DNA of 64,000 nt from Pseudeuparius sepicola (Eukaryota; Arthropoda; Insecta; Coleoptera; Anthribidae), in contig OY987298.1 of assembly GCA_963920635.1 (NCBI GenBank), positions 148,712,257 to 148,776,256 on the forward strand, written 5' to 3'. The position numbers were made by a program, and so were the translations under genes. Shown one piece after another: positions 44,850 to 56,744 of this stretch. Within the stretch, counting starts at the first letter, position 1; every line of letters begins with the position of its first letter. The notes under the pieces were generated by a model that was given only the letters and a program-made list of their open reading frames with translations, searched no databases and had not been told where the DNA came from.

Positions 44850-45141
44850 GTAACTTTTTTTTTTTTTTTTTCAAGGCCGCATGCGTAGAGGGGAAACAAT
44901 CCCACAAACGAAAGACGAAAAACACGAAACGGCAAAACCGAAAACCGCCATTTTTCCTGTTGATTTGCTATGCTTGGGTGTGGAAGTGCGCGGGCTGGCA
45001 GGCACAAAAAGTGCAAAAGTTCCACGAACAAACGGAAAAACACCCGCTAAAGCATCGCATATTATTTTAACCGTTAAACTAGTTAGTAAGAACTTGCTTT
45101 AAGTAGTTTTATTGTACAAAACCAGAGAATTCCTTGCAACA

Positions 45142-45246
45142 ATGGATGTATGCCGGCTGTGCTTAGATTTAATTACGACTGGGGGTGAAGCGAAGCCCTT
45201 GGATGGGGAGGCCAGGGACATGGTGCAGGTCGTGGCCCCCGAACTG
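45142..45246 (+). CDS. ZAD gene 2, exon 1 (start, first half of ZAD 1)
   Basis: ATG at 45142 opens MDVCRLCLDLITTGGEAKPL, the classic ZAD opening with its first C-x2-C. The donor is GAACTG|GTAAGA at 45246/45247, phase 0, after 35 codons. This start is preferred over upstream in-frame codons because ZAD proteins commonly begin a few residues before the first Cys pair and the context ACAATGG is good. The intron of 205 bp ends CCTTTTCCCAG at 45451. Confidence 0.85.
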
Positions 45247-45451
45247 GTAAGATTCTCGACTGTTTTTGGGGCTTTTCGAAATAACGATTTTCTGGAAGGA
45301 CGCTTAGGGCTAGGTTTCAAGATGGCCGTCGTCGTTGTCTTTGCTTCCTCGATTTTCTGTTTATACGAAGATGAACTTTATCATTTATTGGCCAAGAAAT
45401 TGGCCTATTTAGTGTTAGTAGTAATATAATTAAGTTTCCCCCTTTTCCCAG

Positions 45452-45790
45452 AACTTGGACGTGTCTCAAGACCCGTCTACCTGTGCCGAATGCCAGAACT
45501 CTCTCACTCGCTTCTTCGAATTCAAGTCTCGAGTGTTTGAGAGGGAGGGAGAGGTGCGAGAGAAGGTGGGCGACCGCAAGGGCCTGCTCGGCCTGAGGGC
45601 GGTGCTGACGGGAGCCGAGGATCCCGGAGGAGGCACCGCCGATAGTGTGCCCCCCGTCGACGGCAAGGCCAAAGACCGGCTGTGCAGGACGTGCCTGGCG
45701 CCCATCGAAAGCGAGAGCTTCACGGTGCTGAGGCCGAGCGAGCCGGACGCGTACCTGAGCAGCATGCTGGACATGTGCCTTGTCGAAGTG
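45452..45790 (+). CDS. ZAD gene 2, exon 2 (end of ZAD 1, start of ZAD 2)
   Basis: The exon has 113 codons, phase 0 at both ends. It begins NLDVSQDPSTCAECQNSLTR, the second Cys pair and helix of ZAD 1. A Gly/Glu-rich linker follows, then RLCRTCLAPIESESFTVLRP, the first Cys pair of a second ZAD. The donor is GAAGTG|GTGAGT at 45790/45791. The same intron position splits both ZADs, so ZAD 2 arose by duplication of the two-exon module. GC-rich coding contrasts with AT-rich surroundings. Confidence 0.88.
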
Positions 45791-46061
45791 GTGAGTGGAT
45801 ATTCGGTTTTGCTTGAAATGACATTATAATACCATTAGTTTATTGTTGTATTTGGTTTAGTTCGCTATTACCATGAGCCAGATAAAGAAGCGTTGTTAGA
45901 ATTAAGTTTGCAGCGCATTTCGTGTTTTAGGTTTTAGACCACCAGACAGTAACAGATTCTCCTTACTGATTTTCTAATTTACGCCTTGGAGAGGGTTGAA
46001 AGGTAAATCGATGCTGAGTCGGAAAATAGCAATTTTATGTTTGCCCCCTGGAAAAACAATT

Positions 46062-46361
46062 GGAAAATTCGAAAAACAGAAAAAAAAGGCACTAATTCTC
46101 ACTTATGCCATGTTCACCGTATGATTTCTTATACTATTCCGACCTCGAAAACCCAAAGGCATAAGTGTAGCGTGTGGAAAAAAGGGTTGAATTAAGTCAT
46201 TTTTGTGTGAGCTGCCAAACACTTCATTCAACCCTTTTTCCACACGCTACATTTATGCTTTTGGGTTTTCGAGGTCGGAATAGTATAAGAAATCATACGG
46301 TGAACATGGCATAAGTGAGAATTAGTACTTTTTTTTCTGTTTTGAAAAATCGAATTTTCCA
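46062..46361. mobile_element. Foldback MITE in intron 2 of ZAD gene 2
   Basis: GGAAAATTCGAAAAACAG and its inverse bound arms that include AATTCTCACTTATGCCATG and ATTCCGACCTCGAAAACCC, each repeated in reverse about 150 bp on. No target duplication was identified. Confidence 0.7.
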
Positions 46362-47499
46362 TATTTTCCAAATGTCACAGGAATATCTGTATGTATTAAA
46401 GTTGGTCCCGCGCGTCATCTATGAGCTGAGGAATACACTAAACAAATAGCGGATTATTAGAAAAGCTATTCATTTAATTACTATTATTACTATTACTAAA
46501 TCGTATTTGTTAATGCAAATTTGTTAAAATTAATGTATTACATTTATCGTGATAAAAGTTGGTGCATCATTTCATACTCAAAAGGCATATATCAAAATTT
46601 AAATATCTCTTTTTGGATACGAGGTAGATTTAAAAATGTCAAAATAAGTAAAGAGTAAAGTACCCTTATTTTTTAAAATACAGTAATAAGTTACTTACAA
46701 AAGTTGTTTGGAATCAAAGGTGGATGTCAGATTCAAAGTCACAGCTACCTAGTAAGAAAAAAGAAATTAACTTTTTTTGTATTTTTTTCGACCACCCTGT
46801 GTATTACAAAAAAAACAAAATACCGCAAGCACAACTTATCATCGGATAACACATGAATTTGCTACTAAACTTTAATTTTGTTCGATTAGCAGCTAGAAAT
46901 TTAAATTAATCGAAATCAGAGTTTGAACATATTAAATTTTTTTGTCCAACTTTCTGCCGGTCCCTGTATAATATAATCTAGAACACATCCGAACAATGTC
47001 TTCTAATGTAGGTAACCTCTGCTCTAGTTTCTGTCCAGTTCCATTAATTTTATCAGCTATTGAAGATTGCATGGTCTGCATAAATCACTATACTACTTTT
47101 GGGTTACAATCCAAAATAGACAGTTTATTGGCGGTTGTGGTTGTTAATATTTAATCTAAAATACGAGATAAAATGCATCTTACTATATTATGCAGATACT
47201 TATAATTAACATTATCCATTTATTCTATAAGACATCTTTGCTTTTTTCTCTCATGTTTTCTGTATTAATAATTCTGTAGAACATTTTGTGATAGCTACTG
47301 GAGTCATCTGTAATAATTCCCAGATCTCTTACACTTCTTGCTAGCATGCGCACTAAACCATATTTAGTTATTTCGATATTTGTAATAATCGGGCAGCTGC
47401 AACTAATGCAAATATTTTACATTTTTCTTTTGAATTATTTTAAAGTTGAAATGATAGTGTCATTCTTTTAGTGTCATATTTTCATGCTGCTATTTTTGT

Positions 47500-47845
47500 C
47501 AACTCAATACAATACATTTAATGATCACAACTATCACAGTACAGGATATATGACAAGTCAGATATAATACATGATTACAGAAGGTGCAATATGTATATTA
47601 ACGAGATAAATTTAAGTATTCTTGAACTGAGTAAAATGCATTGTTCAAAAGTAGTGATTTCACACTACAGAAGAAATTTTGGTTACTGCTATTCTTTATG
47701 TTATTTGGTAATTTATTGTATATAATTGCTCCAATATAATAGGGGTTTGGCTCAAACAATGATGTTCTATGTTTACTATACTGTAAATCATAACCATGCC
47801 TGGTAGGGTAATTATGAGAGTTATTTAGATGAACAAAATCTTGCA
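47500..47845 (-). pseudogene. LINE (non-LTR retrotransposon) ORF2 C-terminus and 3' tail
   Basis: The minus strand has an open stretch reading HNYPTRHGYDLQYSKHRTSL, then FEPNPYYIGAIIYNKLPNNI, then FYSVQEYLN and a stop. This is the C-terminal signature of reverse transcriptases of Jockey/CR1/RTE-like LINEs (H.YNTR...L...S..Y.G...YN.LP..IK...F.S...YL). An AT-rich tail of about 100 bp follows on the minus strand. It is 5'-truncated and lies antisense inside intron 2 of ZAD gene 2. Confidence 0.75.
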
Positions 47846-47959
47846 GATGATGTTTAACAAATTTTAACTAACATTTTTTACTGCCTGGGCATAGTTTAAT
47901 TGTTGCTATTTAGCTATTACCCGTTAAAACTCCTACAAATGTTATTTTGACTTTTGCAG

Positions 47960-48351
47960 GACCTAGAACTGACCAAAGATCCCGTGATGTGCGCGACTTG
48001 TCTCGACCACCTCCAGAAGCTCCACCACTTCAAATCCACCTGCCAGGATGTCGAGGACAAGATCGTGGACTATTGCGAGCAGAAGGGCGTCTCGGAGGGC
48101 CAGAGTGTCGACTTGCACTCGGTGCTCGAGGCCGACCTGCCCGGCGACGTCGAGATGGCGACGGTGAAGCGGGACCCGGACGGGGCCGGCACCAGCAAGG
48201 TCAAGACCGAAGACGTCAAGAGCGAAGACGAAGAAGAGATGTCTGAAGACGATGATGAAGACGAAGAAATGTCGGAGGGCGAGGAGGACGACGAGCTCAA
48301 GCAGGAGGAGCTCGACATAAAGTCGGACGCGGGGACGAGCGACAGCGACAA
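47960..48351 (+). CDS. ZAD gene 2, exon 3 (end of ZAD 2, acidic tail)
   Basis: The acceptor is TGACTTTTGCAG ending at 47959, phase 0. The exon encodes DLELTKDPVMCATCLDHLQK, the second Cys pair of ZAD 2, then a linker with KSTCQDVEDK. A Glu/Asp tract of about 55 residues (EDEEEMSEDDDEDEEMSEGE...) and KSDAGTSDSD follow. The donor is AA|GTGAGTAG at 48351/48352, phase 2, so the TGA at 48353 is intronic and the protein continues. No continuing exon was found to the right. By analogy with ZAD gene 1 it should begin with one base completing the codon. Upstream minus-strand C2H2 exons cannot be that exon. The function is inferred as a dimerising chromatin or transcription cofactor. Confidence 0.85.
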
Positions 48352-50754
48352 GTGAGTAGAGTGGGAGTGAGGTTAGGGCGGGACGGCAGAGGCTTCCGAT
48401 CGTGTTTTCTTTGCTGCTGAGTTTGATGGACGAGTGTCTTCGACGTTTCTCGAAACAATAATGGCCACACTACGTTTGCTGTTGTCATTTGTTTTGGGCT
48501 ACTTGATGACAATTCTCTGTCAAATTTGGCAGATGTCATATAGTGTTTTTTTGACAGCTATAGTCTGTTCACTCAATTAAAAAAGACAACAAATGTCAAA
48601 AATTAGAAACTGAAAGAAAACTTTCTGGTTGCCTTTCTTATGTGTATGTTCTCAGTTTGGTAGAAATCGAATTTTCGATTTCTGCCGTGGTGAATATACA
48701 GAGTGTTAAGTAGCCGGTTGTCATTTTAAGAGTGTGTAGTCCATTAATTTGTAAAACACGTTTTTTTGTTGATATTTCATTAATTCAAAATTTTGTGACA
48801 ATAATCTCAAATCCTGACCATTTTAAGTTTTATTTTCACATAAATGTTGCTAGAAAATTACTAGTCAATATTGAATAAAATGAAACCTTGCGTTTCAAGT
48901 GGTACATCTGAACTACCGAATTTTGAGATCTCGTTTGAGGTATCTCCCAGGAATAGTTCAAATGTACTACACCTTAACGTTTTTATGTTATTCAAAATTG
49001 GCCGGTATTTTTCCTAGGAACGTTTATGCAAAAATAAGGTTTAAAAGAACTAAAATATGGAATATGTCACTTTGCGCAAAATTGTGAATTAAACCAAATA
49101 TTCGCAAAAAAAAAATAGTTTTGACAACTGTCAGACTAGGTCACTAAGTTTTTAATTTTTGAGTTTATCAGTTTCGTTTGATTTGACAGTTTTTGTGGAA
49201 GCTGAAGCCGAACCAGCGGTTTTCACAGGCACTGTGCATATTTGCAAACTTTCAGTTTTTTTTAATAAGTATATAAGTAAATCAAGGAAATAAGAAAGAG
49301 TTGATTTTCTGATTTTTACAAAGCATTATTGGCCCAATTTTTTTTCAAGAATGTAATATAAATTAGATACAATTGTTTTCTCGCAGGCTGAAGAAAGTAA
49401 TAGCATTTGTCATTAAAAAAAGTACACAATACAAATTTGCTAACTTCACAAGGTAGCTGATTTTGTATTTGAAACTAGAAATGTTGCAACTGTGAAAACC
49501 CAAAGGTCCACATTAGAAATTTGGCTTTTGAGTTAAGAAATAGACTTAATTAAAAAAAAATTACAAATACTGTAAAATAGTTTGAAAATGTGGATCTTTA
49601 TTAGTACCTAATAATTTTTGTAGATAGTAACATGAACACTTTATTTCTCGTAATGTTATTTCGTTGTACAAAATTGGCTCATTTCAAACATTTTTTCTGA
49701 AATGGACTTCCATAGATTTTGGAAATTTTATTTTTAATTTCCTTTAGAAACCAAATTTGGTGTTGGGTAAAATTTTATTCAACATTGGGATTGGCAGATA
49801 GTCGATATTTTTAATGGGGTGTTTTGAGATAGACATCAATTCAAATTCTTTGTTAAAATATGAGACTTCCTTTATTTATTTATTTAAATGTTCCCATTGC
49901 AATTTTACTTTGGTGAACATTGAAATACAAATTATTGTTCATTGTTGTTAGAATGTTGAAACCTACTTTGTTTACAACATGTTAACAATAACAATTTCAA
50001 ATTTCCCTTGTTTCTGTAATAGTTCAGCATTACAGACCAGTGATTCTACAGTTTTTCTACAATATTTTCTATTATGTATTTTAATGATAAAATATTCTTA
50101 CCGAACCTCTCGTGTGATCGCGTTGACCAGATATTTTTCCTCGGTTATGAATATTTTGAGAAAATTATGGTACATCTACGACTGATAATTTAAAAATATA
50201 TATTGGACGAATTTATCATTTTGTGATTGGAAATGTTTTTCTGGGCAAACTACTCATTTTGGCTACAATTGTTTGTCAAATTTGATGTACTGTTCCCACA
50301 TTAATATTTCTTCGTAAAATTACTATTTTACATACTTAAAAATGTTTGCAATAATACTTTATTTTTGTGGACATTTAAATACCGTGTCTGTTAGAATGCA
50401 GAAACTTACTTTATGACATTCTTACAATTTGAAACTGTAATGTTTTGGACGTATATTTTTTTGTCCACAACTGTATTATAGTAATGTATCTAGTCAACTA
50501 GGCCACGACTGTCGGGTAAACATGAAATTGAACCCTAGAACAATTGTAAATATTAAAATAAATGACTTACGGCATGAATCTATTCTGGTGTAAACTTCAT
50601 CTTCGTGAATAATATATTATACAATTTAAACGTTTATTTTGGTGTTGAATACTACTTTTATTCAACATTGGTTGTTTTGCATAGAGAATTGCTAATTTGA
50701 AGTTTGCAGAAATAAGTTTTGGAGCTACTGGGTATAAAAACATTTATAGTTGTA
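48352..50754 (+). other. Presumed intron 3 of ZAD gene 2
   Basis: AT-rich with no coding exon recognised. It has short inverted and direct repeats and transposon-end-like motifs only (for example GTGAATATACAGAGTGTTAAG at about 48690, cut short). The next exon may lie beyond the window. Confidence 0.4.
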
Positions 50755-52069
50755 CAGGATGGTCCACATAACAGTTTACCCCTCTCTTAACTTCTTTATT
50801 TTTCACGTTAAAGAAAACATATAGAGACAAATGTTTTAGGATTTTTGGTGGGTGTATTTATGGTCTTGTTATGTTTTTTTAATGGAACACCCTTTATATT
50901 GAATTTATTCAATCTACGTTTCATCCCGATTCCAACAATAATATTTATGTCATGTTTGCTCCAGCCGTTTTTACAATACAAGGAGTTCAAATTCATTTTT
51001 TTTTGCATGTTTTCACATCCTGTATCTCGAAAACTAAACGTTTGTGGATAAATCGGGTATAAAAGAAATAATGAAAATAGGTCCTCTAAAACGTTCATAA
51101 TCATTTTGAACCCATTGAACTGGAAATATCAACCTTAACTTTTTTGTCTGGATGATAATGAAATGCCCGTTAACGATTTAGGGGCATTATTTTCATTATT
51201 TTTCCTTAATATTCAGTTTATTTGCAAAAGTTTCGTTTCCGAGATACAGGATGTGCAAACATGATAAAAATGAATTTTGAGCAGTGGGTATTGTAAAAAC
51301 GGTTGGAACAAACATAACATACAGTATTACCCCAGATGGGATTTAAAAGTGATGGAACGACCCAAAGGTTTAACTTTCCACAAAAAAGTCACTCTTTATA
51401 AAAGTTTTTGCTCTTTTTGAAATGAAGGTTAGCATTAAATATTCATTTATTGTAAATTTGGCTATTAGGTGAGGTAACTTTAATTATCGGTTTTCGCTAA
51501 GAATAAATAAAGTAAGTGTTAAATGTACAAATTTTCTTCGCAGTTGGAATTTATTATTATTGCTATTGTAGATTATTGTAAGTCTTAGGTGGCTTAATCG
51601 TTACGTTGTGTCAGATAATAAATTCCAACTGCAAATAAAATCTTAGGCTCCATCTAAATTTTGACTTGCCATAACTTTATTTACTACCATCTTAGAGAAA
51701 ACCGAACATTAAAGTTTGTTTACTCTTTACCTAATTTCAAAGTTTTAAATTTTTGAATACCCCGTATAACAAATTGATATTTTCTCAATGCAAATTTCCA
51801 TTTCGAAAGAAGCAAATACTTTCATGAGGAGTGACTTTTTTGCTAAAAGTTAAACATTTCTGCCAATTCGTTGGAATTGGAATAAAGTGTAGATTCGGAA
51901 AATTCAGTAATATACAGTGTTCTTTAAAAAAAAAAACATAAGTTTGGTTTGTCCAGCCTTTATGGATTGCCCTGTGACCAGGGTAACGCCCACCAAAAAT
52001 CCTAAATCCTAAAATTTTTTCCTTAACTCGAAAAATAAAGAGGGAAAATGCTCTATGTGGATCACCCGG
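50755..52069. mobile_element. CAGGATGGTCCACATA foldback element
   Basis: The left end is CAGGATGGTCCACATA, and the right end reversed is CCGGGTGATCCACATA, with TA on both sides (50753-50754 and 52070-52071). Inner arms share ATTTTTGGTGGGYG and AACATAA blocks. A smaller palindrome lies at about 51540-51630 (GCAGTTGGAATTTATTATTA). Confidence 0.75.
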
Positions 52070-53929
52070 TACAAGCAGTGGTATTTTAATGTTGGAGACA
52101 TGTTTTTGGTCAACATTGCTGTATGCCATTTTTAGGCAGTGTTTTTAACCTTAGTTTTTGAATATCTTAAAAAAAAACTGCATAAATTACTTTTTGGAAT
52201 CAATTCATTTGAAATTGATTTTCGTATTTATTCATGACAACAATAGGTATTTCTGGCAAAAAGAAAAAAACCTTGATCAATCATTTCGATATATTTTCGT
52301 GTCGTGGTGGTGAGCAAATTATAAATTTACAAATTCCAGAGGTTACTCTGACTTTTTAAAGCAGGTATCTGTAATCTTAAATAGGCATTTTTAAATTTCT
52401 CTAAATATAAAAATGAAAATTTACTTAAAACGGAAATTTATATTTACATAAATGATTTAATGGTGATTTTTTAAATCAGAAGTTCCACATCCATGACACT
52501 GATATAGAAAGGTAAGTATTTAAATTATTTATTATTATTTTTGCCTCAAAATTAAACCAATAAAAAATCCAACAAATGCTTCTTTTCAAGAGTTGAAATT
52601 TGTAAATTGTTTCCCTTGTCTAATTTTTTTCTTAAAAAGGGTGTGTAGTTTAATAAACTCGTATAATGTGTCTTGAACTTGATTTATTTTTTATATTTTA
52701 ATATTGTCATATAAAGGTATATTGTTTAAATTCAACACACTAAGCTTTTAAAAAAATATACTATTTATAGGTCAAAAATGGTTTTTTATTTAATCCATTT
52801 CCACGAATTATCCTGAACAATGATTATTACCTGTGCCGAGTGACTTAGTTGATATTTTTTTCTACTTATTTTGAAAAAAAAAACACTAATATTATCTAAT
52901 TTTTTGAAGAATTTATTAAAATTTTCAAACACAATGGGCCTTTCCCACTCAGTGATAGTACATAGGTGGCTGATTTGCCTTGTTATCATAATCATGATCA
53001 AACTGAACCAATATTTAAAGTTGTTTGTCAGTCATTCATTTGAAATGTGAAATATTGAATTTTCTGAACAGCTCAAAAACGTGAGATGCACGCAATAAAA
53101 ACAACAACACTAAAATCTTGGCAATTCCGAATTCAATAATATAAACAGCTTTCACACGAATATAATTTATAATTGAACTCTTTAAAATCACAAGTCACTA
53201 CTAAAAACAACCGTCGATTTTTTGGGGCAACTCCAAGGTTAGTTCGTAGGACCTTAAGGCAACTCTTAAATTCAATGGAGAAGGATCATTTTCTCCTTTA
53301 TAAAGAAATTATAATGGTAATCCCCACCTGCTGGGCTTCAATATGATAGATAATCTGTGTGGATCGCTTGTCCTTTCTCATTTCAATTATTGTAATTTTA
53401 TACAATAATCTTTGTTTTCCAATAAAATTGATTTATTGTCGTAATGATTTTATTTTCAATATATTTCATGATTGAAGTAAGTAGGAAAAAGGCCCATTTT
53501 GTACCGTCAACCTAGCAAAACAAAAATAATAGGTTGACAAAACATATTGAAACAGCTTTTACATGCTTGTAAAAGAACAACAGATTGCAGCAACCTCGAA
53601 CGAATTGCAAAATGAAAAAGAAAATATTAAGGTAAGTGAATTTTCCTAGTAACAATCCGAGTAACAATCTTTTAAGTTGACTACATGGTCTGACAAAGGA
53701 TAGATAAGACTTATAAATGATAATTATTGTGCTCGATTCAAATATGTACAATTATTTATTGCAAGTACCTGCCTGCTAACAAAGACATAAATATGTAACA
53801 TCATGTTCTGCCAAACTACGAAATACTCATGAATTTAAAAATAACAATAAATTACAAATAATGCGCCATATATAACATACATATAGACACTGCATAACAT
53901 GAAATGACCTCATTTATAAATAATTAGGG
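52070..53929. other. AT-rich spacer
   Basis: No gene, RNA or clear element is recognised. Confidence 0.4.
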
Positions 53930-54240
53930 ACTGATTCACTATAATAATAATAATTCTCACCCTCACAATACTCCAAACTAGGAGTACCCCAGAAGCAGCC
54001 ACATGCTTCTGCGGGGAAGGGGGGCAATTACTATTATCTTGTCTTCGTTGCCGTTTGCGGCTAGGGCCGACTTTTTCTTCCGATATAACTAGGATAGCAT
54101 TTGCTGAAGTACTAGGGAAAACCCTAGCAAACCGTAGTAATCCCAGTGAGTGAAGGACAATTAGTAAATCACATAAAGCTATTAAGGAGCAATACCGTGA
54201 ATATGGTTCAGAACTGTGTTGGAACAAAGCTATAAGCATG
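53930..54240 (-). other. GC-richer dispersed fragment with an open frame
   Basis: The minus strand is open and includes ILVISEEKVGPSRKRQRRQD, a basic NLS-like run. Its distal 50 bp (ACTCCTAGTTTGGAGTATTG...) recur at 9511-9560 in the opposite orientation, so at least part is repetitive. The family is not recognised. It is possibly an exon fragment of a retroelement or host gene. Confidence 0.3.
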
Positions 54241-54348
54241 CTATTTATGGCTGCTTGAAGATAAAATAGTTTATAAAATATTAAAAAATTGCAGAAAAAC
54301 TAAATCTTATAATAGGGTGTTAAAATTTGTTGTCAAATTGAAAAGAAT

Positions 54349-54846
54349 AGTTATTTATGTACCAAGGCACTGAAGTTCAACTTTTTATGACTCATGTGGA
54401 ATTTAGTTGCTGAGGCCTCTGGCCGAGGCAAATAAACTACATAGAGTCATAAAAAGAATTTCAGTGCCGAGGTACATATTATATTTTTTTGAAATCGGAA
54501 AAAAAAAGTTTTATTTACCTAGGTCAAGTATGATGAGACACGGCACTTTATGACAGAAAATCCAAACTGCTGCCTGTTGTGCAGCCTCCATATAAAATAG
54601 ATAGAATATTTAAACCTACTAAAATATTTATACTGAAAGATTGCGCTGCTATAAGTAATAAAGTTAAATGGGATTTATTGGCCAGGTTTTGAATATTTGG
54701 TCACTTTTGATGGGCGATGGCTCCGCGTTTGACGTTTGATGTTTAGATCTCACCAAGGCCTACTTATTGAAAAAATCGTACAATAGTGCCGATTTCTGAG
54801 CTTTTAATGACGATTTTGAGACACTTTATTGCCGATTTCAAGAAAA
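54349..54846. repeat. Dispersed, diverged copy of the 610-bp repeat
   Basis: The opening hairpin (GTACCAAGGCACTGAAGTTC ... CAGTGCCGAGGTAC) and the GATGTTTAGATCTCACCAAGG block are kept, but the 5S-like segment is missing. A 72-bp stub lies at 56745-56816. Confidence 0.75.
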
Positions 54847-55354
54847 CAATTTTTCAAGTCAAAATGTTTGAAATTTTAACAAATAAGGCCTGCTGGTACT
54901 ATAGGTATTTTTTGCCACCCCTAACAAATTAAAATTTTCATAATGTGCCTTTATGCTGTATATGTAACATATGTATGCAATCGACTAAATGATTTACAGG
55001 GCATGATATGACAAAAAACTCTTTTATCACAGGACTGGTCTTGTAAAAAAAATTACAAAAAAATGACATTAATAACAGTAGGGGAGAGGTGAATGATCTA
55101 CAATTTTGTTTTAATTTTTTTTATTATCTTAAAAAGTGTTTTGTCTCGGATTTTATTGCCGAGGCGCCTGTTCTCGAGCTACCCTGGTAAAGTATAAATG
55201 AACTTACTTGGAACACAGTGATATACGGGGCGCGGTCTATTTCATAGCATTTACCACGCTCTGTTACTGGTAAAAATATCAGCAGAAAACACCCGTATAA
55301 AATCCAAAGGCTTTTGTGAGGTCGCGTCGACCTAGTCACATTATGTCGTGTTTT

Positions 55355-56219
55355 TCAACGCTCTTCTTTGAACTCGAACACTAAGCTCTTGCCATCACCG
55401 TGCTCATCAACTTTATGGTTTCTCAGGAAGAACTTTTTATTAGTTGCAAAAGAACATTTGCTGCAAGCGTAGATATTCTGCTTTCCATGTTGTTTTTTGA
55501 CGTGCTTGCTAAAGTTAGTATAATGAAAAGTGTAATAAACACAATGGGCGCATCTGAGAAGCTCTACATCTTTGATTCTGTGATTCCTATAGAGGTGTGC
55601 TTGGAAGGGAGGTTGACTCTTGAATGAATATTCGCAGAATTGGCAATTAAACCTTCGGTTGGCTGTATGAATCTTTTCGTGCCTTATGACGTTGCCCTTA
55701 AAGTATGAACTGTATTCACAACTACGGCACTTGTAGAGGGTACATGAAGTGTCATTGTGAACCTCACTTAGGTGCTTTCGCAAGGCCCTCTGGGAATTTG
55801 CCTCAAAAGAACACTGCTAACAGTTGAAGTTTTTCTCGTGCACCAATTTGACGTGCAATTTTAGGTCATACTTTTTAAAACAACGATGTGGACAGTGCGG
55901 ACATATCTCCGGCTCTGCATCTTTGACTTTGTGTTTGTTGTGGAGGTGTGCTCTGTATGATCTTTTTTCATTAGTAGAATACTCGCAGAATGAACAACTA
56001 ATCTGATTTTTGGGTTCGTGGATACTCACCATATGTCGTGTCATGTTGTCCTTCCGGTATGAAGTGTAATCACACTTTGAGCATCTGATTGGGGTAAATG
56101 AAGAGTCTCCATGAACCTCGCTTTGATGTCCCCCGAACAAGCCTTTCTCATTAGTAGAATATTGGCATCGCTTTTTGGAAGCCCGATGTCCAGAATCCTG
56201 GTCTCGATCGTCAAAGTCA
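55355..56219 (-). pseudogene. C2H2 zinc-finger exon with one in-frame stop
   Basis: This is a paralogue of 37594-38659. The acceptor TTTTCGTTTGCAG sits above 56219, phase 2, with leader DFDDRDQDSGHRAS. Relative to its paralogue, fingers 1-3 are fused into one by deletion (CQYSTNEKGLFGGHQSEVH). Full fingers then follow to FNC, where TAG at 55814-55816 replaces a codon between the Cys pair. The same frame continues with QCSFEANSQRALRKH and four more fingers to VFEFKEER. A single nonsense change with the rest intact means recent inactivation, a three-finger product, readthrough, or a sequencing error. Confidence 0.75.
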
Positions 56220-56299
56220 CTGCAAACGAAAATGATATGAATAAAAAATGTGATCAAATGTTTATATGGGGTGATATCTTTGCCAAACCGCAAAACTTT

Positions 56300-56744
56300 A
56301 ACTTGTAAACAGGGACGCTATAATTCAAATACCAAGTTTTAAAATTCACGTTTTGTTAAGTCACGTTAATATATTGAGAAAGATATTACCATTGACAGTC
56401 AACTTGGTCGTGACTATAATGTGTGGATATATTACAAATAACAAAAGAAGCAAGCTATGATAGGCATTGCCCATTACGAATAAGTGATGACCACAAATAA
56501 CTTATGAATCGAATACTTTACAATCTTACGAAATAATCTTTTCTTTTGTTCTCCCAATTCCAACCATATATTATTTATTATTATCTAATAAAAATAACCA
56601 TGCAGTGAATTATAATTTTTTGATAAATTTCGTCAAATATGATAAATTCATATCTTTGCAATGGAATACTAAAAATACACATATTGCTTTTTCCCCGGTT
56701 GCCAGGTTCTGCCAAGAGAATTACCCCCCAGACGTTAGAATAAT
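56300..56744. other. Spacer
   Basis: No feature is recognised. Confidence 0.35.

Noticed and set aside
44765..45102. Plus-strand open frames upstream of ZAD gene 2
   Set aside because: They lie in the promoter and 5' leader, overlap each other, and have no domain; the ATG at 45142 is much better supported.
47230..47400. Minus-strand SVRDLGIITDDSS-like stretch, resembling a LINE thumb motif
   Set aside because: It lies on the wrong side of the C-terminal LINE fragment for one element and is short; not annotated.
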